In this document: piece by piece, positions 7,987-16,011 of the stretch
How positions within the stretch are numbered: position 1 is the first letter of the stretch
Layout of the letters: each line of letters begins with the position of its first letter
Origin: Micromonospora_G sp044901685
GTDB taxonomy: Bacteria; Actinomycetota; Actinomycetes; Mycobacteriales; Micromonosporaceae
Direction: 5' to 3'
DNA length: 64,000 nt
Assembly (NCBI RefSeq): GCF_044901685.1
Contig: NZ_JBJDPS010000017.1
Span: 57,651 to 121,650, forward strand
Translations under genes and position numbers: made by a program
Notes under the pieces: model-generated
The model's database searches: none
The model's input: only the letters and a program-made list of their open reading frames with translations
What the model was told of the DNA's origin: nothing

Positions 7987-8831
7987 CGCTGTCCGATCAT
8001 CCGCAGGTAGACGTCTTCCAGGGTCGGGCGGGTCACGGTGAGGCCGGGCACCTCGCCGCCGTACCGCCCGGCCAGTTCGGCGATCAGCGCCGTCGGCGTC
8101 GCGCTCTCCGCGTGCTGCGGCGTCCCGTCCGGGGTACGCCAGGAGACGACCGGAAGCGCCTGCTGGCGGTTGCCCAGCTCGGCCGGGGTGGCCACCTCGA
8201 CGAGCTGACCGGCGGCGATCACGCCGACCCGGTCGGCGAGCGATTCCGCCTCGTCCAGGTAGTGCGTGGTCAGCACGATGGTGGTGCCGGCGTCGGCCAG
8301 GTCGCGGATCAGCTCCCAGAACTCGCGTCGCGCCTCCGGGTCGAATCCGGTGGTCGGCTCGTCCAGGAAGAGCAGTTCGGGGCGTCCGATGATGCCGAGG
8401 GCCACGTCGAGCCGGCGCTTCTGCCCACCGGAGAGGGTGTGCGTACGGGCACGGGTCTTCTCGGTCAGCCCGACCCGGGCGATCACCCGCTGTGGATCGT
8501 CTGGATTCGGGTAGAAGGCGGAGAAATGATCGACCACCTCGCCCACGGTCAGGTCGTCGAACTCGCCGGTGCCCTGGAGCACGATCCCGACCCTGGCCCG
8601 CCAGTCCTGGCCGGCGCTGTCCGGGTCGACGCCGAGCACGCTGACCTCGCCGCCGTCGCGGCGCCGGAAACCTTCCAGGATCTCCACCGTGGTGGTCTTG
8701 CCGGCCCCGTTCGGGCCGAGCAGGGCGAACACCTCGCCGGTACGCACGGTCAGGTCCAGGCCGGCCACGGCGCTGTGCTCGCCGTACGACTTGCGCAGGC
8801 CCCGCACCGAGATCGCTGCCTGGTCACTCAT
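7983..8831 (-). CDS. ABC transporter ATP-binding protein (DrrA-like)
   Basis: ATPase of the exporter whose permease overlaps its 3' end, 282 aa. Walker A is LLGPNGAGKTTT, signature LSGGQKRRLDVALG, Walker B LLFLDEPTTGFD, and the switch His is in TTHYLDEAESLADR. The C-terminal 60 residues form the regulatory extension common in DrrA-type proteins. ATG 8831 is preferred over GTG 8840 because a CATAGT hexamer lies 7 nt upstream of it, which suggests a leaderless transcript. Confidence 0.93.
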   Translation of the reverse strand: MSDQAAISVRGLRKSYGEHSAVAGLDLTVRTGEVFALLGPNGAGKTTTVEILEGFRRRDGGEVSVLGVDPDSAGQDWRARVGIVLQGTGEFDDLTVGEVVDHFSAFYPNPDDPQRVIARVGLTEKTRARTHTLSGGQKRRLDVALGIIGRPELLFLDEPTTGFDPEARREFWELIRDLADAGTTIVLTTHYLDEAESLADRVGVIAAGQLVEVATPAELGNRQQALPVVSWRTPDGTPQHAESATPTALIAELAGRYGGEVPGLTVTRPTLEDVYLRMIGQR

Positions 8832-8838
8832 GCCGACC

Positions 8839-8844
8839 ACTATG
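8839..8844 (-). promoter_or_regulatory. -10-like element for the ABC ATPase gene
   Basis: CATAGT on the minus strand, 7 nt before the ATG at 8831. It differs from the TANNNT consensus at the first base. Confidence 0.35.
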
Positions 8845-8928
8845 CGCGCCGACCCGCGAAGACCAGGATCCGGGGTCCGGCGAAAGTGACGCGGCTTCCG
8901 GCCGGCGGCTTCCGGCCGGCGGCGCGGG

Positions 8929-9942
8929 TCAGGCCGCGGCGAGTACCTCGGAGAGGGGGGCCGGGACCAGGCCGCGCTGGCGCAGCCCGGCCAGGATGTG
9001 CGGCAGCGCCTCGTCCGTCATCTCCGCGTTGGCCTCGGTCACGTGCATGATCACCACTGAGCCGGGGTGTACCTGGTCCAGCACCGCCCGGACGATCGGC
9101 TGCCACGAGGTGGCGAACGGGTCGCCGCTGACCACGTCGCCGTCGACCACGGTGAGACCGAGCGGGGCCAGCGCGGCGAGCGCCGCGCCGTCGTGGCAGA
9201 GCCCCGGGAAGCGGAAGTAGCGGGTCTGCCGCCCGCCGTACGGCTCGATCAGCCGAAACGTCTTCGCCACGTCCTCGGTCATCCCGGTGGTGGCGACCCG
9301 GGGCAGGTCGTAGCAGTTGCCGGTGAAGGCCAGGTGTCCGTACGTGTGGTTGGCCAGTTCGAAGCGGGGATTCTCGGCCAGTCGACGGGTGAGGTCGGGA
9401 TAACGCTCGACCCACTTGCCGGTGAGGAAGAAGGTGGCCGGCAGCTCCTCGCGTTCGAGCAGGTCGAGGATGCGCAGGTTGGCGTACGACTTCACCCTGC
9501 CGGTCCGAAGGTTGTAGAGCATCGAGTCGGTCATGTCGGCGTCGAAGGTGAGCGCGACCCGGTTTCCCGTACGCGGGCCGTGGTCGACCACCGGCGGCCG
9601 GGTCCCCGCCCTGGTCGCGCCGGGGACACCCGGGCCCGGCGCGGAGGTTCCGGTCGGTCCCGGCGCGACGGCGCGGGACGGCCCCGGCCCGGTGCCGCCG
9701 GACCCGTCCGGGGTGGGCGTGCCGGTCTGGCCCGGTCGGCTCGACGGCCCCGCCGGAGTGCCGGTGGGGCTGCCGACCGGGTCGGCGACGCCGCTCGGGA
9801 CCCAACCCGCGCGGGCCGCGCGATCCGGTGGCGAGAGCGTCCTGCTCAGCGCGACCGCGCTGGTGGCGGTGCCGATGACGGCGGCCAGCACCAGCGCGCC
9901 GAGCAGCAGACGGGACCGGGTTCGGCTCACGGCGCCGATCAT
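8929..9942 (-). CDS. Secreted or membrane-anchored polysaccharide deacetylase (CE4, NodB domain)
   Basis: Predicted metal-dependent deacetylase of N-acetylated glycans, acting outside the membrane; 337 aa. Residues 10-32 form an N-terminal hydrophobic anchor or signal. Residues about 40-125 are a Pro/Gly/Thr-rich linker. The NodB domain has motif 1 LTFDADMTD and metal-ligand motif 2 HTYGH, then RYFRFPG, and a C-terminal SVVIMHVTEAN. Peptidoglycan or exopolysaccharide are both plausible substrates. The gene is transcribed alone. Confidence 0.88.
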   Translation of the reverse strand: MIGAVSRTRSRLLLGALVLAAVIGTATSAVALSRTLSPPDRAARAGWVPSGVADPVGSPTGTPAGPSSRPGQTGTPTPDGSGGTGPGPSRAVAPGPTGTSAPGPGVPGATRAGTRPPVVDHGPRTGNRVALTFDADMTDSMLYNLRTGRVKSYANLRILDLLEREELPATFFLTGKWVERYPDLTRRLAENPRFELANHTYGHLAFTGNCYDLPRVATTGMTEDVAKTFRLIEPYGGRQTRYFRFPGLCHDGAALAALAPLGLTVVDGDVVSGDPFATSWQPIVRAVLDQVHPGSVVIMHVTEANAEMTDEALPHILAGLRQRGLVPAPLSEVLAAA

Positions 9943-10064
9943 GCCAGAGGTGAGAAAACCTCATCGCCCACAAGGGAACCCACCACCCGGAAGGGGGTGC
10001 GGAGTCACCCGTTCGGGGCGGGGTCGCCCGCTCCGGGGGGTGGGGGTCGGTCGGGCCGGACCGG

Positions 10065-10682
10065 TCAGACGCGGAAGCCGGCGGCGCGGGCCGCCTCCCG
10101 TTCCTGTTTGCGCGTTCGGCGGCGGCGTAGCACCCAGGGCACCAGGATGACGAAGCCGACCAGGAAGAGCAGCACCAACACCGGCAGGACGATCGCGACG
10201 AGCGACATCACGACGCTGGTCGCGTCCTCGGCGGTGCTGGCGACCGGTGCCCCGAAACCGGCGGTGCCGACGTTGACCAGCGGCCGGGTGGCTGACTTGA
10301 CCGCGTGTACGCCGAACGCGATCACCACGCCGACCACGATCGGTACCCACTGGTTCGAGGAGAAGAAGCTGCCGGGGTCGCTGACCGTCACCGTCTCGGA
10401 GCTGGAACCCGCGCCGAACGCCAGCCCACCGGCGGTCGGTCGGACCACCGTCTGGACCAGGTCGTTGACGTGGTCGACCACCGGCACCTTGTCGGCGACG
10501 ACCTCGATCGCCAGGAGCACCGCCAAAATCGTCAGCACCCAGCCGTTGGAGAGCCATTGCCAACCGCTGGGCAGGTCGATCAGGCCGGTGAAGCGGGACA
10601 GCAGTCCCATCGTCAGGAGGGGGATGTACGCGTTCAGGCCGGCCGACGCGGCGAGACCCGTACCGGTGAGGGCTTCCAGCAC
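10065..10682 (-). CDS. DUF4126 family membrane protein
   Basis: Uncharacterised membrane protein of 205 aa with about four hydrophobic segments. It has the DUF4126 hallmarks: an N-terminal SAGLNAYIPLL segment, a central EVVADKVPVVDHVND charged motif, and PTAGGLAFG. The tail is basic and cytoplasmic (RRRRTRKQEREAARAA). The GTG start at 10682 has a GATGCT hexamer 6 nt upstream, a weak leaderless signal. It is divergent from nucS across a tandem-repeat array. Function unknown. Confidence 0.8.
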   Translation of the reverse strand: MLEALTGTGLAASAGLNAYIPLLTMGLLSRFTGLIDLPSGWQWLSNGWVLTILAVLLAIEVVADKVPVVDHVNDLVQTVVRPTAGGLAFGAGSSSETVTVSDPGSFFSSNQWVPIVVGVVIAFGVHAVKSATRPLVNVGTAGFGAPVASTAEDATSVVMSLVAIVLPVLVLLFLVGFVILVPWVLRRRRTRKQEREAARAAGFRV

Positions 10683-10688
10683 GCGGTC

Positions 10689-10694
10689 AGCATC
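10689..10694 (-). promoter_or_regulatory. Weak -10-like element for the DUF4126 gene
   Basis: GATGCT on the minus strand, 6 nt before the GTG at 10682. The first base departs from the TANNNT consensus. Confidence 0.25.
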
Positions 10695-10750
10695 TCACCG
10701 CGGTACGACTTTCGCTCAGCGGCGGTCGGTGGGTTCCGGCCGGCGGCGAT

Positions 10751-10853
10751 CGGCCGGTCCCGTACGTCGGTGTTCGGCCGGTCCCGTACGTCGGCGATCG
10801 GCCGGTCCCGTACGTCGGCGATCGGCCGGTCCCGTACGTCGGTGTTCGGCCGG
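10751..10853. repeat. 24-bp tandem repeat array upstream of nucS
   Basis: Four full copies of a 24-bp unit (CGGCCGGTCCCGTACGTCGG plus a variable 4-base end TGTT or CGAT) at 10751, 10775, 10799 and 10823, and a partial fifth at 10847. The variable ends read TGTT, CGAT, CGAT, TGTT. Each unit contains CGTACG. It lies in the divergent promoter region between the DUF4126 gene and nucS and is probably non-coding. Confidence 0.9.
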
Positions 10854-10885
10854 CGTGCGCGGCGGGCGTCGCCGGGCCGCTCCGC

Positions 10886-10891
10886 TACCCT
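10886..10891 (+). promoter_or_regulatory. -10 element of a leaderless promoter for nucS
   Basis: TACCCT followed by 6 nt (CGTCGG) and the GTG at 10898. Confidence 0.55.
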
Positions 10892-10897
10892 CGTCGG

Positions 10898-11557
10898 GTG
10901 CGGTTGGTGATAGCGCGATGCGCGGTGGACTATGTCGGACGACTCTCGGCGCATCTGCCGCTGGCGACCCGACTGTTGATGGTCAAGGCCGACGGGTCGG
11001 TGTCGATCCACGCCGACGACCGGGCGTACAAGCCGCTCAACTGGATGAGCCCGCCCTGTCGGCTGGAGGAGGCTCCCGGGGTGTGGCGGGTGGTGAACAA
11101 GGCCGGCGAGGAGCTGCGGATCACCCTGGAGGAGGTCTTCCAGGACACCTCGTACGAGCTCGGGGTCGATCCCGGCCTGCGCAAGGACGGGGTCGAGGCG
11201 CACCTGCAGGAGTTGCTGGCGGCGAACCCGACCACGCTCGGAGACGGCTTCACCCTGATCCGCCGGGAGTATCCGACCGCGATCGGCCCGGTCGACCTGC
11301 TCTGCCGCGACGGTGCCTCGGCCACGGTGGCGGTCGAGGTGAAGCGGCGCGGCGACATCGACGGGGTGGAGCAGTTGACCCGCTACCTCGAACTGCTCAA
11401 CCGCGATCCGCTGCTCGCCCCGGTGCGCGGTGTCTTCGCCGCCCAGGAGATCAAGCCGCAGGCCCGGGTGCTCGCCGCCGACCGGGGCATCCGCTGCGTC
11501 GCGGTCGACTACGACCGGCTACGCGGCATCGAACGCGACGAACTCACCCTCTTCTGA
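10898..11557 (+). CDS. nucS: Mismatch-specific endonuclease NucS (EndoMS)
   Basis: Endonuclease that cuts both strands at mismatches in the non-canonical mismatch repair of actinobacteria, which lack MutS/MutL; 219 aa. The C-terminal RecB-like nuclease core shows D133, E147 and K149 (GPVDLLCRDG and VAVEVKRRG) with the following QLTRYLE helix. The last residues, DELTLF, fit the sliding-clamp-binding tail reported for NucS. GTG 10898 is supported by the -10 at 10886. Length is normal for the family. Confidence 0.95.
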   Translation: MRLVIARCAVDYVGRLSAHLPLATRLLMVKADGSVSIHADDRAYKPLNWMSPPCRLEEAPGVWRVVNKAGEELRITLEEVFQDTSYELGVDPGLRKDGVEAHLQELLAANPTTLGDGFTLIRREYPTAIGPVDLLCRDGASATVAVEVKRRGDIDGVEQLTRYLELLNRDPLLAPVRGVFAAQEIKPQARVLAADRGIRCVAVDYDRLRGIERDELTLF

Positions 11558-11671
11558 TCCGCTGCGCCGCTGATCCGTCACGCGGTCGGCCCGCTGCGCC
11601 GCTGATCCGCCATGCCGCCGGCCCGCTATGCCGCCGGCCCGCCGGCCTGCTCGGCGGCGGTCTCGCCCGGG

Positions 11672-11728
11672 TGTTAACAAGGGCCCCTTCCTATACAAAA
11701 AGCGATAACAGGGGGCCCTTCCTTTCAC
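11672..11728. repeat. GGGCCCTTCCT element, copy 1 (direct-repeat form)
   Basis: Two direct copies of a (G)TAACA-GGGGGCCCTTCCT motif: GTTAACAAGGGCCCCTTCCT and ATAACAGGGGGCCCTTCCTT, separated by ATACAAAAAGCG. The near-identical element at 61453-61508 and the palindromic version at 37686-37738 share the core. It lies between convergent genes. Confidence 0.85.
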
Positions 11729-12387
11729 CTGGGGGCGCCTAGGACGGCGATTAGGGATTTGGGGAGGGTTACCAGGCGCTCGGTGCGGATCTCGGACTTG
11801 GGGAAGTAGTGCCGCATCTGGGAGCGGTCGACCAGCTCGGTCCAGAGCACCTGCTGGATCGCGGCCTCGTGGGTCTTGGCCGGCGAGTGGGCCAACGGCC
11901 ACCGGCGGGCCACCAGCGTACGGAAGCGGACCGGCAGGAACTGCATGCCCGGGGCGATCCAGTGTGGCTCGATCGGGAAGTAGCGGTACGGGGTCTGCAC
12001 CCAGTGGGCGTCGCTGAGCAGGTGCACGGACTCGGCGAACCGTACCCGCCGCTCGTGGCCGCCGACGTGTTCCAGCACCGAGTTGGAGAAGACCAGGTCG
12101 TAGCGGCGGCCGGCGATGTCACGGGGAAGCGCGCAGGCGTCACCGTGGTCGACCTCGGCCCAGGACGGCACCTCGGGTGGCGGCTTCTCCAGGTTGACCA
12201 CGTGTACGTGCTTCGGCCGTACCGCCGCCCGTGCCCAGGTCTCCACCCGACCGCCGAGGTCGATGATGGACATCTGGGACAGGTCGGGGAACGTCTCGAC
12301 CAGCCAGGTGGCCCGTTTGCTGCGCCGGCGGGCAGCAAACGAATCCTCGTTCTCGACCAGGCGAGATCGCAATGCGTGTATCCCCAC
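11725..12387 (-). CDS. Class I SAM-dependent methyltransferase (Methyltransf_11-like)
   Basis: Predicted 220-aa methyltransferase. Motif I is degenerate but recognisable (MSIIDLGGRVETWA), followed by VHVVNLEKP (acidic end of beta 2), GDACALP, and DLVFSNSVLEHVGGHERR (motif IV/post-IV). The pattern is like small-molecule or glycan methyltransferases found near polysaccharide genes. GTG 12387 is preceded by TACATT at 7 nt. It is convergent with nucS, with an intervening repeat element that touches its 3' end. Substrate unknown. Confidence 0.8.
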   Translation of the reverse strand: MGIHALRSRLVENEDSFAARRRSKRATWLVETFPDLSQMSIIDLGGRVETWARAAVRPKHVHVVNLEKPPPEVPSWAEVDHGDACALPRDIAGRRYDLVFSNSVLEHVGGHERRVRFAESVHLLSDAHWVQTPYRYFPIEPHWIAPGMQFLPVRFRTLVARRWPLAHSPAKTHEAAIQQVLWTELVDRSQMRHYFPKSEIRTERLVTLPKSLIAVLGAPR

Positions 12388-12394
12388 TTGACGG

Positions 12395-12400
12395 AATGTA
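12395..12400 (-). promoter_or_regulatory. -10 element of a leaderless promoter for the methyltransferase
   Basis: TACATT on the minus strand, 7 nt before the GTG at 12387. Confidence 0.5.
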
Positions 12401-12468
12401 GGGGTACGTCAGCTTGAGCCGGTATATCTGAAACGCCTATTCATCGACCACGATCGGCCACGTAAGGG

Positions 12469-13968
12469 TCACCGTCCGTACATTATTTTGACGGCTTTTG
12501 CGATTTTCGCGACCTGTGCCGGGGTGCGCTCGAAGGTCATCGCGGGCAGCAGCGACGGTCCGCGACGTACGGTCATCGACTTCGCCCGGCCGAACTCGCG
12601 CAGCCCGTCGTCGCCGTGGACCCGGCCGAAGCCGGAGTCACCCACTCCGCCGAAGGGGAGCGTGGACATGCCGACGAAGCTGAGTACGGAGTTCACCGCC
12701 ACCATCCCGGAGCGCAGCCGACCGGCCAGCTCGACCGCCCGCCGCTTGCCGAAAACCGAGCCGCCGAGCCCGTACGGCACCGCGTTTGCCCTGGTCACGG
12801 CGGCATCGGCGGTTGCGACCCGGCTGATGGTGAGGGTTGGTCCGAAGGTCTCCTCGCGTACCGCGAGCGCGTCTTCCGGCACGTCCACCAGGATGGTCGG
12901 CCGCACGTACGGCGGCTGCACCGCGTCGGCCCCGCCGAGCACCGCCCGACCGCCCCGAGCCAGGGCGTCGTCGATGTGTCGCCGGATCACGTCGAGCTGT
13001 GCGGGCATGGTGATCGGGCCGAGATGTGCGTCCGGTTCGGAGCCCACGGTGAGCTTTTGCGCCTTCGTCACCACCTTCGCCACAAAGTCGTTGTATATCC
13101 CCTCGACGGCGTAGACCCGCTCGATGCCGATGCAGGTCTGGCCCGCGTTGGTGAGCGCGCCCCAGACCGCGGCCTCGGCGGCGGCGTCCAGGTCCGCGTC
13201 CTCGTCCACGATCATCGCGTCCTTGCCGCCCGCCTCCAGCAGTACCGGCGTCAGCGACTCGGCGCAGGCGGCCATCACCTTGCGCGCGGTCGCGGTGGAC
13301 CCGGTGAACGCCACCTTGCCCACCCCGGCCCGGCAGAGCATGGCGCCGACGTCGCCGAGCCCGTGCACCACCTGGAGTACGGGCTGCTCCGGCACCACCT
13401 CGGCGAAGCTGTCGGCCAGCCACTGCCCGACCGCCGGGGTGTACTCGCTCGGCTTGAGCACCACGGCGTTGCCGGCGGCGAGTGCGTACGCGATCGAACC
13501 GACCGGGGTGAGGACCGGGTAGTTCCATGGTCCGATCACGCCGACGACGCCGTACGGCTGGTATTCGAGCCGGGCGGCGAACTCGGCCACGATGAGCCGG
13601 GAGCGGACCCGGCGGGGGCCGAGCACCCGTCGGGCGTTGCGGGCCGCCCAGTCGACGTGTTCGATCGCGGAGGCGATCTCGACGACGGCGTCGGCGATCG
13701 GCTTGCCGCCCTCGGCGTGGACCAGCCCGGCGAGTTCGTCGATCCGGTTCGCCAGCAGTGACCGCCAGCGCAGCAGCAGCCTTCGGCGCCCGGTGAATCC
13801 CAGCCCGGCCCACCAGGTCGCGGCCGTTCGTGCCCGGTCCACCCGGCCGGTCAGCCCGTCCGCGTCGAGCACCGGGAACCGGCCCACCTCGGCCCCGGTG
13901 GCGGGATGGGTGGACACCAACTCGCCGCGATCGACCACCAGTACGCCCGGACCGTGCAGAGCCGTCAT
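12469..13968 (-). CDS. NAD(P)-dependent aldehyde dehydrogenase
   Basis: Aldehyde dehydrogenase superfamily enzyme of 499 aa that oxidises an aldehyde to the acid. Key residues are visible: N149 in VIGPWNYPV, general base E245 in LLEAGGKDAM, nucleophile C279 in NAGQTCIGIERVY, and the cofactor-binding FTGSTATARKV. Length is normal. It resembles succinate-semialdehyde or broad aliphatic aldehyde dehydrogenases, but the substrate is not determined. The ATG at 13968 has TAGACT 6 nt upstream, so the mRNA is likely leaderless. It appears monocistronic. Confidence 0.92.
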   Translation of the reverse strand: MTALHGPGVLVVDRGELVSTHPATGAEVGRFPVLDADGLTGRVDRARTAATWWAGLGFTGRRRLLLRWRSLLANRIDELAGLVHAEGGKPIADAVVEIASAIEHVDWAARNARRVLGPRRVRSRLIVAEFAARLEYQPYGVVGVIGPWNYPVLTPVGSIAYALAAGNAVVLKPSEYTPAVGQWLADSFAEVVPEQPVLQVVHGLGDVGAMLCRAGVGKVAFTGSTATARKVMAACAESLTPVLLEAGGKDAMIVDEDADLDAAAEAAVWGALTNAGQTCIGIERVYAVEGIYNDFVAKVVTKAQKLTVGSEPDAHLGPITMPAQLDVIRRHIDDALARGGRAVLGGADAVQPPYVRPTILVDVPEDALAVREETFGPTLTISRVATADAAVTRANAVPYGLGGSVFGKRRAVELAGRLRSGMVAVNSVLSFVGMSTLPFGGVGDSGFGRVHGDDGLREFGRAKSMTVRRGPSLLPAMTFERTPAQVAKIAKAVKIMYGR

Positions 13969-13974
13969 GGCGGA

Positions 13975-13980
13975 AGTCTA
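13975..13980 (-). promoter_or_regulatory. -10 element of a leaderless promoter for the aldehyde dehydrogenase
   Basis: TAGACT on the minus strand, 6 nt before the ATG at 13968. Confidence 0.55.
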
Positions 13981-14295
13981 AACCCGAATATTACTCACGG
14001 GTAGCCGCCAACCACCGCGCCTCCCCGACGAGGGCAGGGCGTTGGCCCACCGTGCCCGGCGCAGAGATCAAGCTTGACCGCTCGAAGCCGGGCACGGTGG
14101 GCCAACGCACGACACACATCGACAAACCCCACCCGAACCGGTGACTCGAATTCACCCACCGGACGAACAACTCCGGCCTGCGGTTAATGGAGATGGGAGC
14201 CGCTCGATGTCAGGCTGACCGGGGGCGCCAAGGGGGGCGTGGCGACCGGCCTTCGGGGGAGGGCCGGTCCGGCGAACGAGCCGTGCGGAGATTCG
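13981..14295. other. Intergenic region between divergent aldehyde dehydrogenase and FHA genes
   Basis: No credible gene. It holds the second copy of the hairpin element (14041-14106) and, near 14287, the GGAG ribosome site of the FHA gene. I see no clear promoter for the FHA gene. Confidence 0.6.
14041..14106. repeat. Hairpin element copy 2 (20-bp perfect arms, 26-nt conserved core)
   Basis: Left arm 14041-14060 (GTTGGCCCACCGTGCCCGGC) is the exact reverse complement of 14087-14106. The 26-nt core differs from copy 1 (7060-7129) by one base. Relative to copy 1 both arms lack the same internal dinucleotide, so base pairing is kept. This copy lies between divergent genes, so a pure terminator role does not explain it. 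Confidence 0.9.
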
Positions 14296-14841
14296 ATGAC
14301 GGACGAGTTGCACCTGTTGCCGCTGCTGACGGTGGTCAACGGACCGTTGCGTGGGGCCAGCTTCCGGCTGCGGCCGGGGGCCCGCACGATCGGGCGGGAG
14401 GAGGGCGTTGACGTCCTGATCGACGACCGGAAGGTGAGCCGGCGGCACGCCACGATGGAGTTGTCGCAGGGACGTGCCCTGCTGGCCGACAACGGGTCGA
14501 CCAACGGCACCTGGCTGAACGACGAACTGGTCAACCGGGTCAGGGAGCTACGAGACGGTGACCGGATCCGGGTCGGACACGTGGAGTTGCGGTTTTTCGA
14601 CCCCTCGGCGGCGCTCACCGATCCGGTCGGCACCATCCGCTACACCCGGACCGCGCCGCAGCAGCCCCGCTGGCGGGCCGACGAGCCGGCGGCGCCGGCC
14701 ACCGGGGCGACCGCCGCCGCGTTGGGCGCGCCGACCCAGTTGATGGCGACCGGTCGCCGTGCCGGCCGGGTGCTCTGGCTCTTCGGCGGCGGCACGGTGT
14801 TGGCCGGCTGGGCGACTTGGGCGTACCTGGTGCTGAACTGA
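14296..14841 (+). CDS. FHA-domain membrane protein
   Basis: Phosphothreonine-binding adaptor of 181 aa. The forkhead-associated domain (about residues 15-100) has the core motifs IGREEGVDVLIDDRKVSRRHA and NGSTNGTWLN (GR, SxxH and NG). A flexible Ala/Pro-rich linker follows, then one C-terminal membrane helix (about 158-178), so the FHA domain probably faces the cytoplasm as a tail-anchored protein. It likely reads Ser/Thr kinase phosphorylation, though no kinase is in this window. ATG 14296 is preferred to an upstream in-frame start for its GGAG site. Confidence 0.88.
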   Translation: MTDELHLLPLLTVVNGPLRGASFRLRPGARTIGREEGVDVLIDDRKVSRRHATMELSQGRALLADNGSTNGTWLNDELVNRVRELRDGDRIRVGHVELRFFDPSAALTDPVGTIRYTRTAPQQPRWRADEPAAPATGATAAALGAPTQLMATGRRAGRVLWLFGGGTVLAGWATWAYLVLN

Positions 14842-14958
14842 CGGATTCGGGTGGATCCTCCCGCCGGATCGGGCGTCGTCCGGCGCCATGACCGGGCCGC
14901 CGGCTTATGTGGGGAGGCCACACTGCCGGCCCCGGCGAGGAGTGGCACCATCGCGGGG

Positions 14959-16011
14959 ATGGAAACCGAACAGGTGAACATCACCGCCCGGGGCATCACC
15001 CAGAACGTGCTTGTCGCCGGGCCGGCGGACGGCAGTCCGGTGCTGCTGATCCACGGAAACTGCTCGTCCGCCGACTTCTGGCGCCCGCTGCTGCGCCACC
15101 TGCCGCCCACCCTCCGGATCATCGCGCCCGACCTGCGCGGTTACGGCGCCAGCGAGACCGCGCCGGTCGACGCCAGCCGTGGCCTGGCCGATTTCGCCGA
15201 CGACGTGGCCGCGCTGCTCGACGCCCCGGGTCTGTTCGGCGCCCCGGGTGCCCGCCCGGTGGTGGCCGCCCACTCGATGGGTGCTGGCGTCGCCATGCAA
15301 CTGCTGGTCGACCACTCGGACCGGATCCGCGCGCTGCTGCTCGAATCGCCGCTCTCGCCGTACGGCTTCGGCGGCACCCGGGACCTGGACGGCACCCCGA
15401 CCAGCGCCGACTTCGCCGGCACCGGCGCCGGCACCGCCAATGTGGACTTTGTCACCCGGTTGGCGGCGAAGGACCGGGGAGCGGACGGACCGACCAGCCC
15501 CCGCAACGTCATGCGGACCGCGTACGTGGCCGACCCGGCCGTCTTCGGCGACGACGAGGACCTGCTTCTGGAGAGCATGTTGAGCACCGCCACCGGGGAG
15601 GCGAACTACCCGGGCGACGCGACCACGACCGCCACCTGGCCGGGTGTCGGACCGGGTGACCGGGGTGTGCTGAACACCATGGCGCCGAAGCACTTCCGGA
15701 TCGCCGACCGGCTGGTCTCCGCGCCGGTCAAGCCGCCGATCACCTGGGTACGCGGTGACGCCGACGCGATCGTCTCGGACACCTCGCTGTTCGATCTGGC
15801 GTACCTCGGCTCACTCGGCCTGGTCCCCGGCTGGCCCGGCGCCGACGAGTGCCCGCCGCAGCCGATGGTCGGACAGACCCGGGCGGTGCTGGAGCGGTAC
15901 GCGGCGGCCGGTGGGGCGTACCGCGAGATCGTCTACGGCGGGTGCGGGCATTCGCCGCACGTCGAGCGCCCGGCCGAGTTCGCCGCCGCGTTGCTGGACC
16001 TGATCGCGTGA
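14959..16011 (+). CDS. Alpha/beta hydrolase
   Basis: Alpha/beta-hydrolase fold enzyme of 350 aa. The oxyanion region is VLLIHGNCSSADFW, the nucleophile elbow VVAAHSMGAGVAMQLL (Ser), and the probable catalytic His is in GCGHSPHVERPAEFA near the C-terminus. A lid-like insertion of about 90 residues lies between. Its stop overlaps the GTG start of another hydrolase by 4 nt, so the pair is co-translated. Ester or C-C bond substrates are unknown. ATG 14959 is chosen because the ORF upstream is low-complexity. Confidence 0.88.
   Translation: METEQVNITARGITQNVLVAGPADGSPVLLIHGNCSSADFWRPLLRHLPPTLRIIAPDLRGYGASETAPVDASRGLADFADDVAALLDAPGLFGAPGARPVVAAHSMGAGVAMQLLVDHSDRIRALLLESPLSPYGFGGTRDLDGTPTSADFAGTGAGTANVDFVTRLAAKDRGADGPTSPRNVMRTAYVADPAVFGDDEDLLLESMLSTATGEANYPGDATTTATWPGVGPGDRGVLNTMAPKHFRIADRLVSAPVKPPITWVRGDADAIVSDTSLFDLAYLGSLGLVPGWPGADECPPQPMVGQTRAVLERYAAAGGAYREIVYGGCGHSPHVERPAEFAAALLDLIA

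Noticed and set aside
10751..10853. CRISPR array
   Set aside because: Units are contiguous with no unique spacers, and there are no cas genes.
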